Part shown: in pieces, positions 18,399 to 27,730 of the stretch
Position numbering within the stretch: position 1 is the first letter of the stretch
How the letters are laid out: each line of letters starts with the position of its first letter
Assembly (NCBI GenBank): GCA_002763895.1
Contig: NSLH01000020.1
Location: forward strand, 1-48,401
Length of the DNA: 48,401 nt
Origin: [Chlorobium] sp. 445
Lineage (GTDB): Bacteria > Bacteroidota > Chlorobiia > Chlorobiales > Thermochlorobacteraceae
Reading direction: 5' to 3'
Notes under the pieces: generated by a model
What the model was told of the DNA's origin: nothing
The model's database searches: none
The model's input: only the letters and a program-made list of their open reading frames with translations
Translations under genes and position numbers: made by a program

Positions 18399-20104
18399 TT
18401 AAGGCTTTTTCAGGCGGCGCTGAAAGACCTCAGAGTGAAAACGAAAAAGTTCAGCAAGATGCGCTGTCCAGAATGAAAAGCTATGCGTGCCTCTGCGGAT
18501 GAGAAAAGTATGTTTGATGTTTCGGCGCCTCAAGGTTTGAGCAGCAAGTTCATTGCCGGCTCGAAACATATCTTGTGCACCGATTAGCATGAAAAAGTCT
18601 GTGTTGTTAAGCGCTGAATCTGGCACCTGCCCCAAGAGTGTAGTGGTCATGTAGGGGCGCCAAAAAGTGCTATCGCCGCCATCGAGAGCAAGACGGGCGC
18701 TTGGTGTGTAATTCAGCATGCCCATCAGACTGCCGACAGCAGAAAAAAGTTTTTGTCCCCTTTCCTCTTTTAGGGCTAAGAACATGGCTGCAGTGCCGCC
18801 CCAAGAAACGCCAGCAATGCCGCGCGCTGCGCGCTTGCGAATCACTCGGTAGTCTTCTTCTACCAAATCAGGCAGTTCTTCCAAGAAAAAATTGGCGTAA
18901 GCACGTTTGCCATCGGCTGAATTGACATAGTAAGAGCTACATTCACTGGGCATGATAACAATCATCTCTACAATTTTTTTCTGATAGATGAGTGAGTCTA
19001 AAAAGCGATCAAGTTCAAGCTCTCGCCAAAGCATGTGGCTGCCGCCCTGTGGATGCAACAGATAAAGCACAGGATAGGCTCGGCGCGGACTGTTCAAGAA
19101 TGAAGGAGGCAAATAAACACTGACTGGAACTTTCTGCCGCATATATGCCGAGTTGATTTCCAAATCAAAGAAGCGCGATTGATTACCAATCTCAAGCCAT
19201 TTCCCGTGCTCTAACTGAAAATATCGCTCATCATGTCCGAGATAACTTGATTTGTTTTCCCATTTAAGTTCTGAATCATAATCGGCAATGACGAGAGTTG
19301 GTGAGACTTCATAGACTTGAAAGTCGTGGTAAGTGATAGAGGCACCAGCCAGGCGTGGGTGATGGTTTGCGCAAAAAGTTTTTGTTCAGCGTAGCGTGTG
19401 CCGTTGTTGAAATACCTCTCAGACACAAGGCTCATATACGCTTCAGGCTGACGTGAAATCAGCATGGTATCCATGACCTCAACGGTGCGGCGGATAATTT
19501 TAGCGATGCTGTCAGGAGCTGGTTTTGCTGGCTGACCCAGTGCGGCGCGCATGGCAGTTTTCGTAAAAACACCGATGAGATTTTTCTCTTTGCCCACACC
19601 AGCATAAATGCCGCCGTCAAGGTTGTTGCAAAAGACACGCACCGCTAAAGTGTTCAGTTTCCCGTATTCGAGCAGTGAATCTGGAAGAAGGTAAGCACGA
19701 AGTTCGCCATCGGCAGGAGCCTGCACCGTACCTGTTTTACCAATAAGTCTGCCGTTAAGATAGGTTTCATCGACGCTGTTGATGCGTCCAAGCAAAAGAT
19801 AGAGCGCTTTGGCGCGTGCTACTTCGGGAACAAAAAATGTTTTGCGGTAGAGTGCAAGTCCTGAAAAGCCACGCGCAAATTCATAATCATTCCAAAAAGC
19901 AGGAACGCTAGCTTCTATCCAATTAGAGTCGCTGTAATCAGGCAAAAGAGCATCTTTGTTAGACGCATAAATTCCAAAAGCAATACGCCACTTGCCATCA
20001 AGGCGCAAAGCGATTTCAGAGGCAGGCTGTGCCTTGCCCCGAAAAGGGAAGGCAAAGAGCATAAGCATGAGAGAAAAGTTCAGAAGCCTAACCAAGCAAT
20101 TCAT
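18399..20104 (-). CDS. Secreted three-domain esterase (Gal-binding-like + NTF2-like + alpha/beta hydrolase), one frameshift
   Basis: A signal peptide (about residues 1-26, LMLMLFAFPFRGKAQ) is followed by a jelly-roll domain resembling the sugar-binding domain of family 2 glycosidases (WIEASVPAFWNDY, GLALYRKTFFVP, VDETYLNGRLIGKTG; about 35-180). Next is a roughly 110-residue NTF2/SnoaL-like segment (TVEVMDTMLISRQPEAYMSL onward). The C-terminal part is a PF00756-type esterase with YLLHPQGG, nucleophile elbow GVSWGG and a late GTHSFSFW histidine. The frame breaks near 19345: CTGGTGCC should be CTGGGTGCC, which rejoins THAWLGASITYHDFQVYEV and gives 568 residues. The start overlaps the yihY stop by 4 bp (ATGA), so translation is coupled. 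The substrate is unknown; an acylated sugar ester is a guess. Confidence 0.8.
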
Positions 20105-21192
20105 GGCGTGTCAGGTCTTTGAGAAGACAATGGTGAAGAGGCTGGTGGCTGGGGCGGCACGTTTTGTATGCGTACTGAGGGTTTGGGTGGCGCCTCTGCT
20201 GAACTTGGTTTCGTGGGAGGAAGTGGCAAATCAATGCGGCTGAGCGGGAGCATTTCATCAAGTGCAATGACGCTCTCAGGTATAGCCTCAGTCTGGGACA
20301 AGTTGCGCTCTTGTGCTTTCATCGGAGTTGCTGTAGGGGCAGGCAGGGGCGCCTGTTTGGGCTTTGAGGGTGTGCCGCCAATGATGCCGCTATAAAACAA
20401 CCAATTAACTTCCGCCCCAATCAGAAAAATCAATGCATTGATGTAAAGCCATACGAGCGTTGCAAGACCTTTTGCAAGCACGGTATAGCCTTGTCCGTAG
20501 TACTGGTATTTGACGTAGTCACCATACAAGATGCAAACTACAATCCAAAGCAGAGCCATGAGCACTGCACCGGGCAAGACATGTGGAAGTTTTTGTCCGA
20601 CACGCAATGAAAACTTGTAGACGATAAGGGCAGAAAGTGTCATCACAAAAAAAGCTATCGGAAAGCGTGTCCACTGCAAGAATTGACCCAGCCGATACAT
20701 CTTGAGTTGCTTTTCCAAGATTTTTTCAAGCTCTGTGCCGAAAATGATGAGGCTAAAGACAATCCCTAAAGCCACGCTAACCAAAAGCATCAGCTCTACA
20801 GCGACCATTTGGCGACGAAAAAAACTGTAATTGAGCTGCATATTGTAGATGCGCTCCATGGCTTTCATGACAGTGGTGAAGACTGCAGCCGTCGAAAAAA
20901 ACGAGAAAATCAAGCTGAATGTGAAAATACCACCCCGTCGCTCCACCAAGATCTTTTCAATAGTTTGCCCAATAGGCTGGTAGACTTCTTGCGGTAACAC
21001 TGTGCCAATGAAACTCGAGATGAGTAAGGCTGTCTTTGGTGTTTGAATAAGGCTAAGAAAACTCACAAAAAGCAGCAGCGCAGGAAAAATGGCTAAAGCA
21101 AGGTTATATGCCATTTCGGCAGCTAAGCCCAGACAGTCATCACGATCGATTTTCTGAATTAAAGTTTTGGCAACAAAAATTATGCGTTTCAT
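20101..21192 (-). CDS. YihY/BrkB family inner-membrane protein with Pro-rich tail
   Basis: This 363-residue protein has the YihY/virulence factor BrkB core of about six membrane helices. Visible motifs are DDCLGLAAEMAYNLALAIFPALLLF (family AAxxaYyxllalfPlll pattern), SLIFSFFSTAAVFTTVMKAMERIYN, the KFSLRVGQKLPHVLPGAVLMALLW region and LATLVWLYINALIFLIGAEVNW. The family was once mislabelled RNase BN, and its transport role is not settled. After the core, about 80 residues of Pro/Ala/Ser-rich sequence (PKQAPLPAPTATP ... QPPASSPLSSQ) form an extra cytoplasmic tail. It overlaps the esterase gene by 4 bp and diverges from ppk1. Confidence 0.9.
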   Translation of the reverse strand: MKRIIFVAKTLIQKIDRDDCLGLAAEMAYNLALAIFPALLLFVSFLSLIQTPKTALLISSFIGTVLPQEVYQPIGQTIEKILVERRGGIFTFSLIFSFFSTAAVFTTVMKAMERIYNMQLNYSFFRRQMVAVELMLLVSVALGIVFSLIIFGTELEKILEKQLKMYRLGQFLQWTRFPIAFFVMTLSALIVYKFSLRVGQKLPHVLPGAVLMALLWIVVCILYGDYVKYQYYGQGYTVLAKGLATLVWLYINALIFLIGAEVNWLFYSGIIGGTPSKPKQAPLPAPTATPMKAQERNLSQTEAIPESVIALDEMLPLSRIDLPLPPTKPSSAEAPPKPSVRIQNVPPQPPASSPLSSQRPDTP

Positions 21193-21388
21193 TTGTGCAA
21201 AATAATGAGTCTGAAATAAGTCATCATAAAAAGTTAGGCTTTAAGCACGAAATGTGAAATGAAATGTGTCACAAAAAACTCATGAAAGCCAGACGTAGCA
21301 AATTACTAAACTATGAACGCCTTTTGTTTTTTTGTCTGAATGAGTATGTTCGTTATTTCTTTACGGATGCTTATACAAACAACTGCAA

Positions 21389-23494
21389 ATGGCAAGACCG
21401 AAAAAGACACTTCCCAAAATACCGACAGAGCCTTTGCGCGATAACATTTCACCGGAACTGTACATTAATCGAGAACTGAGTTGGATTGAGTTCAATAAGC
21501 GTGTACTCAACGAAGCGCGCAATTCCTCGCATCCGCTGCTGGAGCGTGTGAAATTTGTCGCAATTTTTAGCTCCAACCTCGACGAATTTTTCATGATTCG
21601 TGTTTCAGGTTTAGAAGAGCAGGTCAAGTCAGGCATCAACACGCTATCGTTTGATGGCATGTCCCCAATGCAGCAACTTTTGGAAATTCGGCAGCGCACA
21701 GCAGAAATGCTAGCTGAACGATCTCACTTGTTTTACGATGAACTTATGCCTCAACTTGCTGACGCAGGCATTTTTTTTTATGAAATATGCGGACTTGCAA
21801 GACTCCTACAAGCATGCGCTAAACACGTTCTTCGATGAGCAAGTTTTTCCAGTGCTTACCCCACTGGCTTTTGACCCAGGACATCCCTTCCCGTTTGTTT
21901 CGAATCTCTCGCTATCACTGGCGGTGCAACTGCGAAGTGATGTCGATGGGATGCTGCGATTTGCACGTGTCAAAGTACCCGATGGACTTTCAAGGTTAGT
22001 GCGACTCGATAAAATCAAAGGCATCAAATTGCCTAAAGGCAAAACGATCTTCGTGTGGCTTGAAGATATCATCGCAAGCAACATTCAGAAACTCTTTCCC
22101 AATGTGCCTGTCGTGTCAGTGCATCCGTTTCGTGTTACACGTGATGCTGACATTGAAATTGAAGAAGATGAGGCTGGCGATTTGCTCGAGTCCATTTCGC
22201 AAGGGCTACGTCAACGCCGATACGGCAGTGTGGTCAAAATGGATGTCAACCCAGGCATCCCAGACTACATCAAACAAGTCTTGATAGAAAATCTCGAAAT
22301 TGAAGAGCGAAAAGTCTATCAGATTCCCGGTGCGTTGGGGCTAAGCAGCTTGATGGAAGTGATGTCGATAGATCGTCCTGATCTCAAAGACATACCCTTT
22401 GTGCCACGCAATCCGTTTGCAGAGGAAGAGGATATGTTTGCGTTATTGCGCAGGCGCGATATGCTGTTGCATCATCCTTACGATTCCTTTCAGCCTGTCA
22501 TTGATTTTGTAAACTGTGCGGCGCACGATCCAAATGTGCTGGCAATAAAGCAAACCCTATACCGTGTCGGCAGTAAGTCGCCCATTGTGCAAGCTCTGAT
22601 TGAAGCCGCTGAGCGTGGAAAGCAGGTTGCGGTGTTGGTTGAGCTCAAAGCACGCTTCGATGAAGAAAACAACATCGGCTGGGCAAGAGCACTGGAAAAA
22701 TCGGGCGCGCACGTAATCTATGGACTTGTAGGCTTGAAGACGCACGCAAAAATGCTGCTGGTCGTACGCCGTGAAGAAGATGGCTTGCGCCGATACGTGC
22801 ATCTGAGCACAGGCAACTACAACGCGGCAACAGCGCGCATCTACACAGACTATAGCCTCTTTACCTCTGATCCTGACATTGCAGCCGATATGTCCGAGCT
22901 GTTTAATTATCTGACAGGCTACTCACGTCAGGAGACATACAGAAAACTGATTATTGCGCCGCTGAACATTCGCCGTTGGATACTTGAGATGATTGAGCGC
23001 GAAATTGCCTGTCACAAGCAACACGGCAATGGACATATCATACTCAAACTCAACGCACTCGTTGATCCACAGGTGATTTCGGCACTTTACCGTGCTTCGC
23101 AGGCTGGGGTCTCGATTGATTTAATCGTGCGCGGCATTTGCTCCCTGCGCCCAATGCTCAAGGGCGTAAGCGAAAACATTCGCGTCATTAGCATCATTGG
23201 ACGATTTTTAGAACACAGTCGCGTGTTTTACTTTTACAACAATGGCAATGAAGAAGTCTACCTTGCAGCGCCGATATGATGCAGCGTAACCTTGATAGAC
23301 GTGTGGAGACTATTTTTCCTGTTTTGGATAATTCCTTCAAAAAGAGTATCAAGCAGTGTTTAGAGACGATGCTTCAAGATAATGTGCAGTCGTGGATGCT
23401 TTACCCCGACGGAACGTATAAGAAAACAACGCGCGAAGGTGAGCCAGTAAACAGCCAGATGACATTTTTACAACAGCAGCATATTGAGTATTAA
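21389..23494 (+). CDS. ppk1: Polyphosphate kinase 1, two frameshifts
   Basis: PPK1 reversibly polymerises the gamma phosphate of ATP into polyphosphate. The domains in order are: N domain ([15 protein letters not shown]), head domain, and two phospholipase D-like C domains. These carry the phospho-acceptor histidine region ([17 protein letters not shown]), [10 protein letters not shown], the [10 protein letters not shown] motif and the end [16 protein letters not shown]. There are two shifts: T9 instead of T8 at 21771-21779 (restores [20 protein letters not shown]), and a lost base near 23270, probably GCGGCC to GCGCC (restores [16 protein letters not shown]). Corrected length is 701 residues, normal for PPK1. 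rpiB starts 3 bp after the stop. Confidence 0.94.
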
Positions 23495-23497
23495 AGC

Positions 23498-23958
23498 ATG
23501 AAAATTGCCGTTGGTAGCGACCATGCAGGCTTTGAAAAAAAGCGGTAGTTATCTCATGGCTTGAGCGACAGGGCAATGAGGTAACAGACTTTGGCACATA
23601 CTCCTCTGACTCGGTAGATTATCCTGATTACGCACGCCGTGTTGCAACAGCGGTAGCACAAGGTGAGTGTGCACAAGGAATTTTGCTGTGTGGCACAGGA
23701 GTAGGGGTTTCTATCGTAGCCAATAAAGTAAAGGGAATTCGTGCAGCGCTGGTGTTCAGACCTGAGATTGCTGCGCTGGCACGTCAGCACAACGATGCCA
23801 ACATAATGTGCTTGCCTGCGCGATGGATGAGCGATGAGGAGATGATGCTTTGCTTGGAAAAGTGGTTTTCGGCAGTGTTCGAGGGCGGACGGCATGCACG
23901 GCGCGTTGAGAAAATCGAACCCGACGTTGCTGCGGTCACAGTATCAATGCCACGTTGA
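23498..23958 (+). CDS. rpiB: Ribose 5-phosphate isomerase B, one frameshift
   Basis: RpiB interconverts ribose 5-phosphate and ribulose 5-phosphate. The N terminus MKIAVGSDHAGFE is in one frame and the rest is in another: ISWLERQGNEVTDFG, the active-site cysteine in GILLCGTGVGVSIVANKVKGIRAAL, and HNDANIMCLPARW. The two join if the A7 run at 23535-23541 were A8, giving FEKKAVVISWLERQ and 153 residues, normal length. As written, the frame stops 15 codons after the ATG. The gene lies 3 bp downstream of ppk1 and is probably co-transcribed with it. Confidence 0.93.
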
Positions 23959-24048
23959 AACTATGGATGCAAAAAAGCGTCCAAACAATCAATGTGCCTC
24001 ATCACTTTGCCTGTTGAAAGTATTGAATAACTAAACTGCTTGCGAAAA

Positions 24049-24720
24049 ATGAGCCAAATTAAATATCGCAAAGATGTCACTGCGCTTAAAGCGAGCGATA
24101 AAATTTCAGAGGCTTTGAAAGTGGTCAAATCAAGTGGCTATGGCGCCTTGCCCGTCGTAAAGCAGCGCAAACTGGTAGGGCTGCTTCATGAAAACGATGA
24201 AGCACTAATCAGGGCATCTGAACAAAACCCTTCACAAACGCTAGCCTCTGTAGAGTTTGCTGAACCGCTTGCTCTGAAGCATGATGCGCACCCACTTGAA
24301 GTGATAAAGGCATTTCGCCGAACACCAGCGGCACTGTTGCCCGTCGTCGGAAACGAGTCGGTCTATCTTGGCGTCCTGCTGCGCAGCGATGCAGAACATC
24401 AAGCCATGGAAATTTTCTCACTAAACGCTGACGGCGTGTTGATGGAACTGGAAACGCCGGTGTCGCTGCGTCTCTCGGAAGTGATTCGTCTTTTGGAGCA
24501 AAATGAGGCGCAGACATTAACGCTAGCGCTTCGACCTGCACCAGATAGTGTGGATACACAATTTGTCGTCTTACATCTACGGGTGCCCGATGCTTATCGC
24601 TTGCAGCGCACGCTCGAGCGCTATGGGTATGCGGTAACCTATAACTCGCAAGCAGGAGAGAGCTTGCTCAACGATTCGGCACTGAAAGCGCAAGAGTTTC
24701 TGCGCTACTTAGAGTTATAG
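24049..24720 (+). CDS. Tandem CBS-domain protein with C-terminal ACT-like region
   Basis: The 223-residue protein begins MSQIKYRKDVTALKASDKIS. The first CBS motif includes ISEALKVVKSSGYGALPVVKQRKLVGLL (about 15-45). A second copy includes HPLEVIKAFRRTPAALLPVVGNESVYLGVL (about 82-112). The C-terminal 90 residues contain LSEVIRLLEQNEAQTLTLAL and FVVLHLRVPDAYRLQRTLERYGYAV, resembling an ACT-like fold as in AcuB-type CBS proteins. CBS pairs bind adenosyl nucleotides and act as sensors, but no partner enzyme is evident. An in-frame TTG lies three codons upstream (24040), and the ATG at 24049 is preferred. A terminator hairpin follows the stop. Confidence 0.8.
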   Translation: MSQIKYRKDVTALKASDKISEALKVVKSSGYGALPVVKQRKLVGLLHENDEALIRASEQNPSQTLASVEFAEPLALKHDAHPLEVIKAFRRTPAALLPVVGNESVYLGVLLRSDAEHQAMEIFSLNADGVLMELETPVSLRLSEVIRLLEQNEAQTLTLALRPAPDSVDTQFVVLHLRVPDAYRLQRTLERYGYAVTYNSQAGESLLNDSALKAQEFLRYLEL

Positions 24721-24770
24721 TCTATGTCGATTTTGCAGCTTGAGACAAAGATTAAACACCTGTGATACAT

Positions 24771-24798
24771 GTGCTCATTATGAGCACTTTATTTTCTT
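24771..24798 (+). terminator. Rho-independent terminator after the CBS protein gene
   Basis: A perfect 7-bp stem GTGCTCA/TGAGCAC with a TTA loop (24771-24787) is followed by TTTATTTTCTT. It lies 50 bp after the CBS gene stop and 27 bp before the GroES-like start, so it separates the two transcription units. Confidence 0.75.
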
Positions 24799-24824
24799 AG
24801 ATTTAGACTCTAAACTGAAGTACT

Positions 24825-25190
24825 ATGCAGACAATTACGGATAAATTTATCATCATCGGCGATCGTGTGCTAATTAAGCCCAAAACGGATGAGCGCACAC
24901 GCGGAGGATTGTATTTGCCTCCAGGTGTACACGAAAAAGAAAAAATTCAAAGTGGGTATGTGCTGAAGACGGGACCAGGCTATGCGGTAGCACCGCCACA
25001 AGATGCTGATGAACCGTGGAAAGAGGTGGCCAGAAAGCCACAGTACATCCCGCTGCAAGCCATGGAAGGCGACCTTGCGATTTATCTGCAAAACCTCTCG
25101 CATGAAATTGAGTTTGAAGGTGAAAAATATGTCATTCTGCCGCATTCGGCTATTCTTCTGCTGATTCGTGAAGATTTTAACAACGACTAA
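24825..25190 (+). CDS. Orphan GroES-like (Cpn10 family) co-chaperonin
   Basis: This 121-residue protein has a Cpn10 fold signature: IIIGDRVLIKPKTDERTRGGLYLPPG, where the GroES mobile-loop hydrophobic tripeptide is LYL. VLKTGPGYAV follows, and the C-terminal half ends ILPHSAILLLIRED. It is longer than canonical GroES (about 97 residues) because of an insertion (APPQDADEPWKEVARKPQ, about residues 64-81) between the GPG turn and the second half. No groEL lies next to it. This points to a second GroES paralogue rather than the main one, and whether it works with GroEL is unknown. A lipoprotein gene follows 13 bp downstream. Confidence 0.85.
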   Translation: MQTITDKFIIIGDRVLIKPKTDERTRGGLYLPPGVHEKEKIQSGYVLKTGPGYAVAPPQDADEPWKEVARKPQYIPLQAMEGDLAIYLQNLSHEIEFEGEKYVILPHSAILLLIREDFNND

Positions 25191-25203
25191 ATCTCATCAC
25201 CGA

Positions 25204-25914
25204 ATGAAAAACCAACCTCTCTACCTTCTGATGCTGTTTTTGCTGCTAGTAGGATGTCAAGAAAAAAGCAACTTTGAAGACTTTGTGCGCGCTGAACAAC
25301 AAATTAACGAGCGTCAGCAGGATATTCTTAGACAGTCTGATGAACTCAACAAACTTATCCGAGAGGTCAATAAAAAATTCCCTGATAAGAAAATCACACT
25401 GGATACGGCACTTGGCTTTACAAAAGAGCAAGAGGAACTCTTGCTGACCATGATTCAGCAGGAAAAGGATGTCTCGACGAAAGGACTGCTGCAGAAAGTG
25501 ATTGATACCGAAAAGCAAATTGAAGATTTGCAGAAAAAAATTAAGGAGATTACAGACAAATTGCCTGCACCGCATGTCGTCAAAAAAGGTGAGACTCATC
25601 GACAGATTGCGATGGAATACCTAATGAACGTGCACAAGCTCGATGAGAAAAAAGCAAAAGAGTTAGTTGATAGAGTCGCACTCATTGATGCAATGGAAGT
25701 CGGCTACAATGTCTGGCTATACTATAACGACGGAGTATTTGGTACCTTCGTAACACAAGGTGAAGCAAAAATAAGCCCATACAAATTAAGCCGAATGATT
25801 CGTCGGCGTGAATTAGAGCGTGCACGTCAAGAAGGTGTGGAAGAAGGCATCAGACAAGCACAACAGCCTACATCGCCCTCACCAGCTTTCCCTGACACAG
25901 GCAAGCAACAATAG
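25204..25914 (+). CDS. Coiled-coil lipoprotein with a LysM-like segment
   Basis: The ATG at 25204 gives a 236-residue protein with a lipoprotein signal (MKNQPLYLLMLFLLLVGC, Cys 18). A long charged coiled coil follows (about residues 25-125, with repeated QQ/EK heptads). Next is VVKKGETHRQIAMEYLMN, which resembles the start of a LysM repeat (about 130-150), and then a region with NVWLYYNDGVFGTFVTQGEAKISP. The C-terminal tail is Arg/Glu- then Pro/Ser-rich. An upstream in-frame start at 25168 would overlap the GroES-like gene and bury the signal, so I reject it. The likely role is envelope or peptidoglycan binding (inference). Its 13-bp spacing suggests co-transcription with the GroES-like gene. 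Confidence 0.75.
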   Translation: MKNQPLYLLMLFLLLVGCQEKSNFEDFVRAEQQINERQQDILRQSDELNKLIREVNKKFPDKKITLDTALGFTKEQEELLLTMIQQEKDVSTKGLLQKVIDTEKQIEDLQKKIKEITDKLPAPHVVKKGETHRQIAMEYLMNVHKLDEKKAKELVDRVALIDAMEVGYNVWLYYNDGVFGTFVTQGEAKISPYKLSRMIRRRELERARQEGVEEGIRQAQQPTSPSPAFPDTGKQQ

Positions 25915-26062
25915 ACAGAAAATTGCGTAGGATACAGCATAGTGTTATTTTTACACGAAGGTTTTGCGCAACTATCTGTCAGATGATTCTTGCCAAAAAC
26001 TTCATGTGTCCGCTGAAAGATCTTTGTCAAAATTTACTCCATGCGCACAGGCGCTTCTTACT

Positions 26063-27046
26063 ATGAATGCAGTATCAATGGATGTTGCGTTAAGTGATGA
26101 GCTCAAGGTTTCAGCAAAGCAAGATTTGTTTGCAGAAATTGAGCGGCTCAAAAAAGAAATGAATGCTGTCATCTTAGCGCATTATTACCAAGAGCCAGAC
26201 ATTCAAGACGTGGCAGACTTCTTAGGCGATAGTCTGCAACTGGCTCAAGCTGCTAAGAAAACAAACGCCGAAGTTATTGTCTTTGCAGGTGTGCATTTCA
26301 TGGCAGAGACAGCTAAAATTCTCAATCCAGAGAAAACGGTACTGTTACCTGACCTGAATGCCAGCTGCTCACTTGCAGAGAGTTGCCCGCCTGCACTTTT
26401 TGCCAAGTTCAAAGCAATGCACCCCGATGCTGTAGTTGTAAGCTACATTAACTGCACGGCAGAAATTAAAGCCATGTCAGATATCATCTGCACCTCGTCA
26501 AATGCAGAAAAAATTGTGCAGAGCATTCCTGATGATAAGCCAATTATTTTTGCTCCCGATAAAAATCTGGGCGCTTACATAATGAAAAAGCTCAATCGCC
26601 CAATGATTCTTTGGCAAGGCACATGCTTTGTGCATGAATCATTTTCGGAGCGAAAATTAATTGGTCTGAAAACAGCCTACCCGAAAGCCAAAGTCATCGC
26701 CCACCCTGAATGTGAAGACTCAGTGCTGTCGCACGCAGATTTTATTGGCTCAACGCGCGCACTGCTTGACTACGCAGTCAAAAGTGAGGACGAGATATTT
26801 CTGGTGGCCACCGAAACTGGTATTCTGCACGAAATGAAAAAACGCGCGCCAAACAAACAATTTATTCCAGTGCTCTTCGAAGAAAAAAAAGGCTGCGCAT
26901 GCAACGAGTGTCCCTACATGAAACTCAACACGCTCGAGAAACTCTACCTCTGCATGAAAAATCGCGCACCTGAACTGACCATGCCTGAAGACTTGCGTCT
27001 GCGCGCCTTGAAGCCATTGGAACGAATGCTGGAAATCTCTGCTTGA
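26063..27046 (+). CDS. nadA: Quinolinate synthase
   Basis: NadA condenses iminoaspartate with dihydroxyacetone phosphate to quinolinate, using a [4Fe-4S] cluster, in de novo NAD synthesis. Visible motifs are [47 protein letters not shown] (first cluster Cys region), [11 protein letters not shown] (second), HPECEDSV and [18 protein letters not shown] (third). With the ATG at 26063 the protein has 327 residues. A TTG at 25964 would add 33 residues not expected in the family, and an ATG at 26078 is also possible. The partner genes nadB and nadC are not in the window. dedA follows 34 bp downstream. Confidence 0.95.
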   Translation: MNAVSMDVALSDELKVSAKQDLFAEIERLKKEMNAVILAHYYQEPDIQDVADFLGDSLQLAQAAKKTNAEVIVFAGVHFMAETAKILNPEKTVLLPDLNASCSLAESCPPALFAKFKAMHPDAVVVSYINCTAEIKAMSDIICTSSNAEKIVQSIPDDKPIIFAPDKNLGAYIMKKLNRPMILWQGTCFVHESFSERKLIGLKTAYPKAKVIAHPECEDSVLSHADFIGSTRALLDYAVKSEDEIFLVATETGILHEMKKRAPNKQFIPVLFEEKKGCACNECPYMKLNTLEKLYLCMKNRAPELTMPEDLRLRALKPLERMLEISA

Positions 27047-27080
27047 TGTTGGCGATAAACACTTTTCGTCATCAAGGCAA

Positions 27081-27725
27081 ATGGAAGGGTTGCAACAGGT
27101 TACATCATTAGATGAACTCATTCGCTGGGGTGGCTATCTCATACTCTTTGCCATTGTATTTGCAGAAACAGGATTGTTCTTTGGCTTTCTACTGCCCGGT
27201 GATTCGCTGTTGATCACAGCAGGACTTGTTGCAGCAAGTGGCAAACTGGGTTTTGGGGAAGTCAATCTTACCATGATCACCGCTGCAATTTTAGGCGATA
27301 GCACAGGATATTTCATCGGTAAGGCGCTGGGTAGAAAGCTCTTTGAGCGGGAAGATTCACTGATTTTCCGTAGAGAGTATCTGCAGCGCACACAAACTTT
27401 TTATGACAGACACGGCGGAAAAACGATTTTCTTTGCGCGCTTTGTCCCCATCATCCGCAGTTTTGCAACGACCGTGGCAGGCATTGCAGGTATGGCTTAC
27501 CTGCGTTTCATTACTTTTAGTGTCTCAGGTGCAATAACTTGGATAGTCTCGCTCACCTCACTGGGCTACTTTCTTGGCTCTCAATTCCCTGAACTGGATA
27601 CCTATATCAATCTGATCATCAGTATAACCGTTGGCGCAATTATTCTGAGCATTATTTTCAAACTCATTCGTGCCAAAATCGAACTACAGCGCGCAAAGTC
27701 GGCTAAACTTCCTAACCCAGATTGA
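27081..27725 (+). CDS. DedA family membrane protein
   Basis: This 214-residue polytopic protein has the DedA/VTT pattern: an N-terminal reentrant FAETGLFFGFLLPGDSLLITAG (about residues 28-49), the ILGDSTGYFIGKALGRKLF segment, the conserved FFARFVPIIRSFATTVAGIAGM (about 117-138) and C-terminal membrane helices. DedA proteins are linked to undecaprenyl phosphate or phospholipid scrambling and to membrane homeostasis; the particular substrate is not predictable. The start codon is the ATG at 27081, 34 bp after nadA. It converges on the mlaD-type gene with only 5 bp between the stops and no room for a terminator. Confidence 0.92.
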   Translation: MEGLQQVTSLDELIRWGGYLILFAIVFAETGLFFGFLLPGDSLLITAGLVAASGKLGFGEVNLTMITAAILGDSTGYFIGKALGRKLFEREDSLIFRREYLQRTQTFYDRHGGKTIFFARFVPIIRSFATTVAGIAGMAYLRFITFSVSGAITWIVSLTSLGYFLGSQFPELDTYINLIISITVGAIILSIIFKLIRAKIELQRAKSAKLPNPD

Positions 27726-27730
27726 GCCAG

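Noticed and set aside
25168-25203. Earlier start for the coiled-coil lipoprotein
   Set aside because: It overlaps the GroES-like gene and would place about 12 residues before the signal peptide core; the ATG at 25204 gives a textbook lipoprotein signal.
25964-26062. TTG start adding 33 residues to NadA
   Set aside because: The extension has no conserved feature and quinolinate synthases normally begin close to the ATG at 26063.
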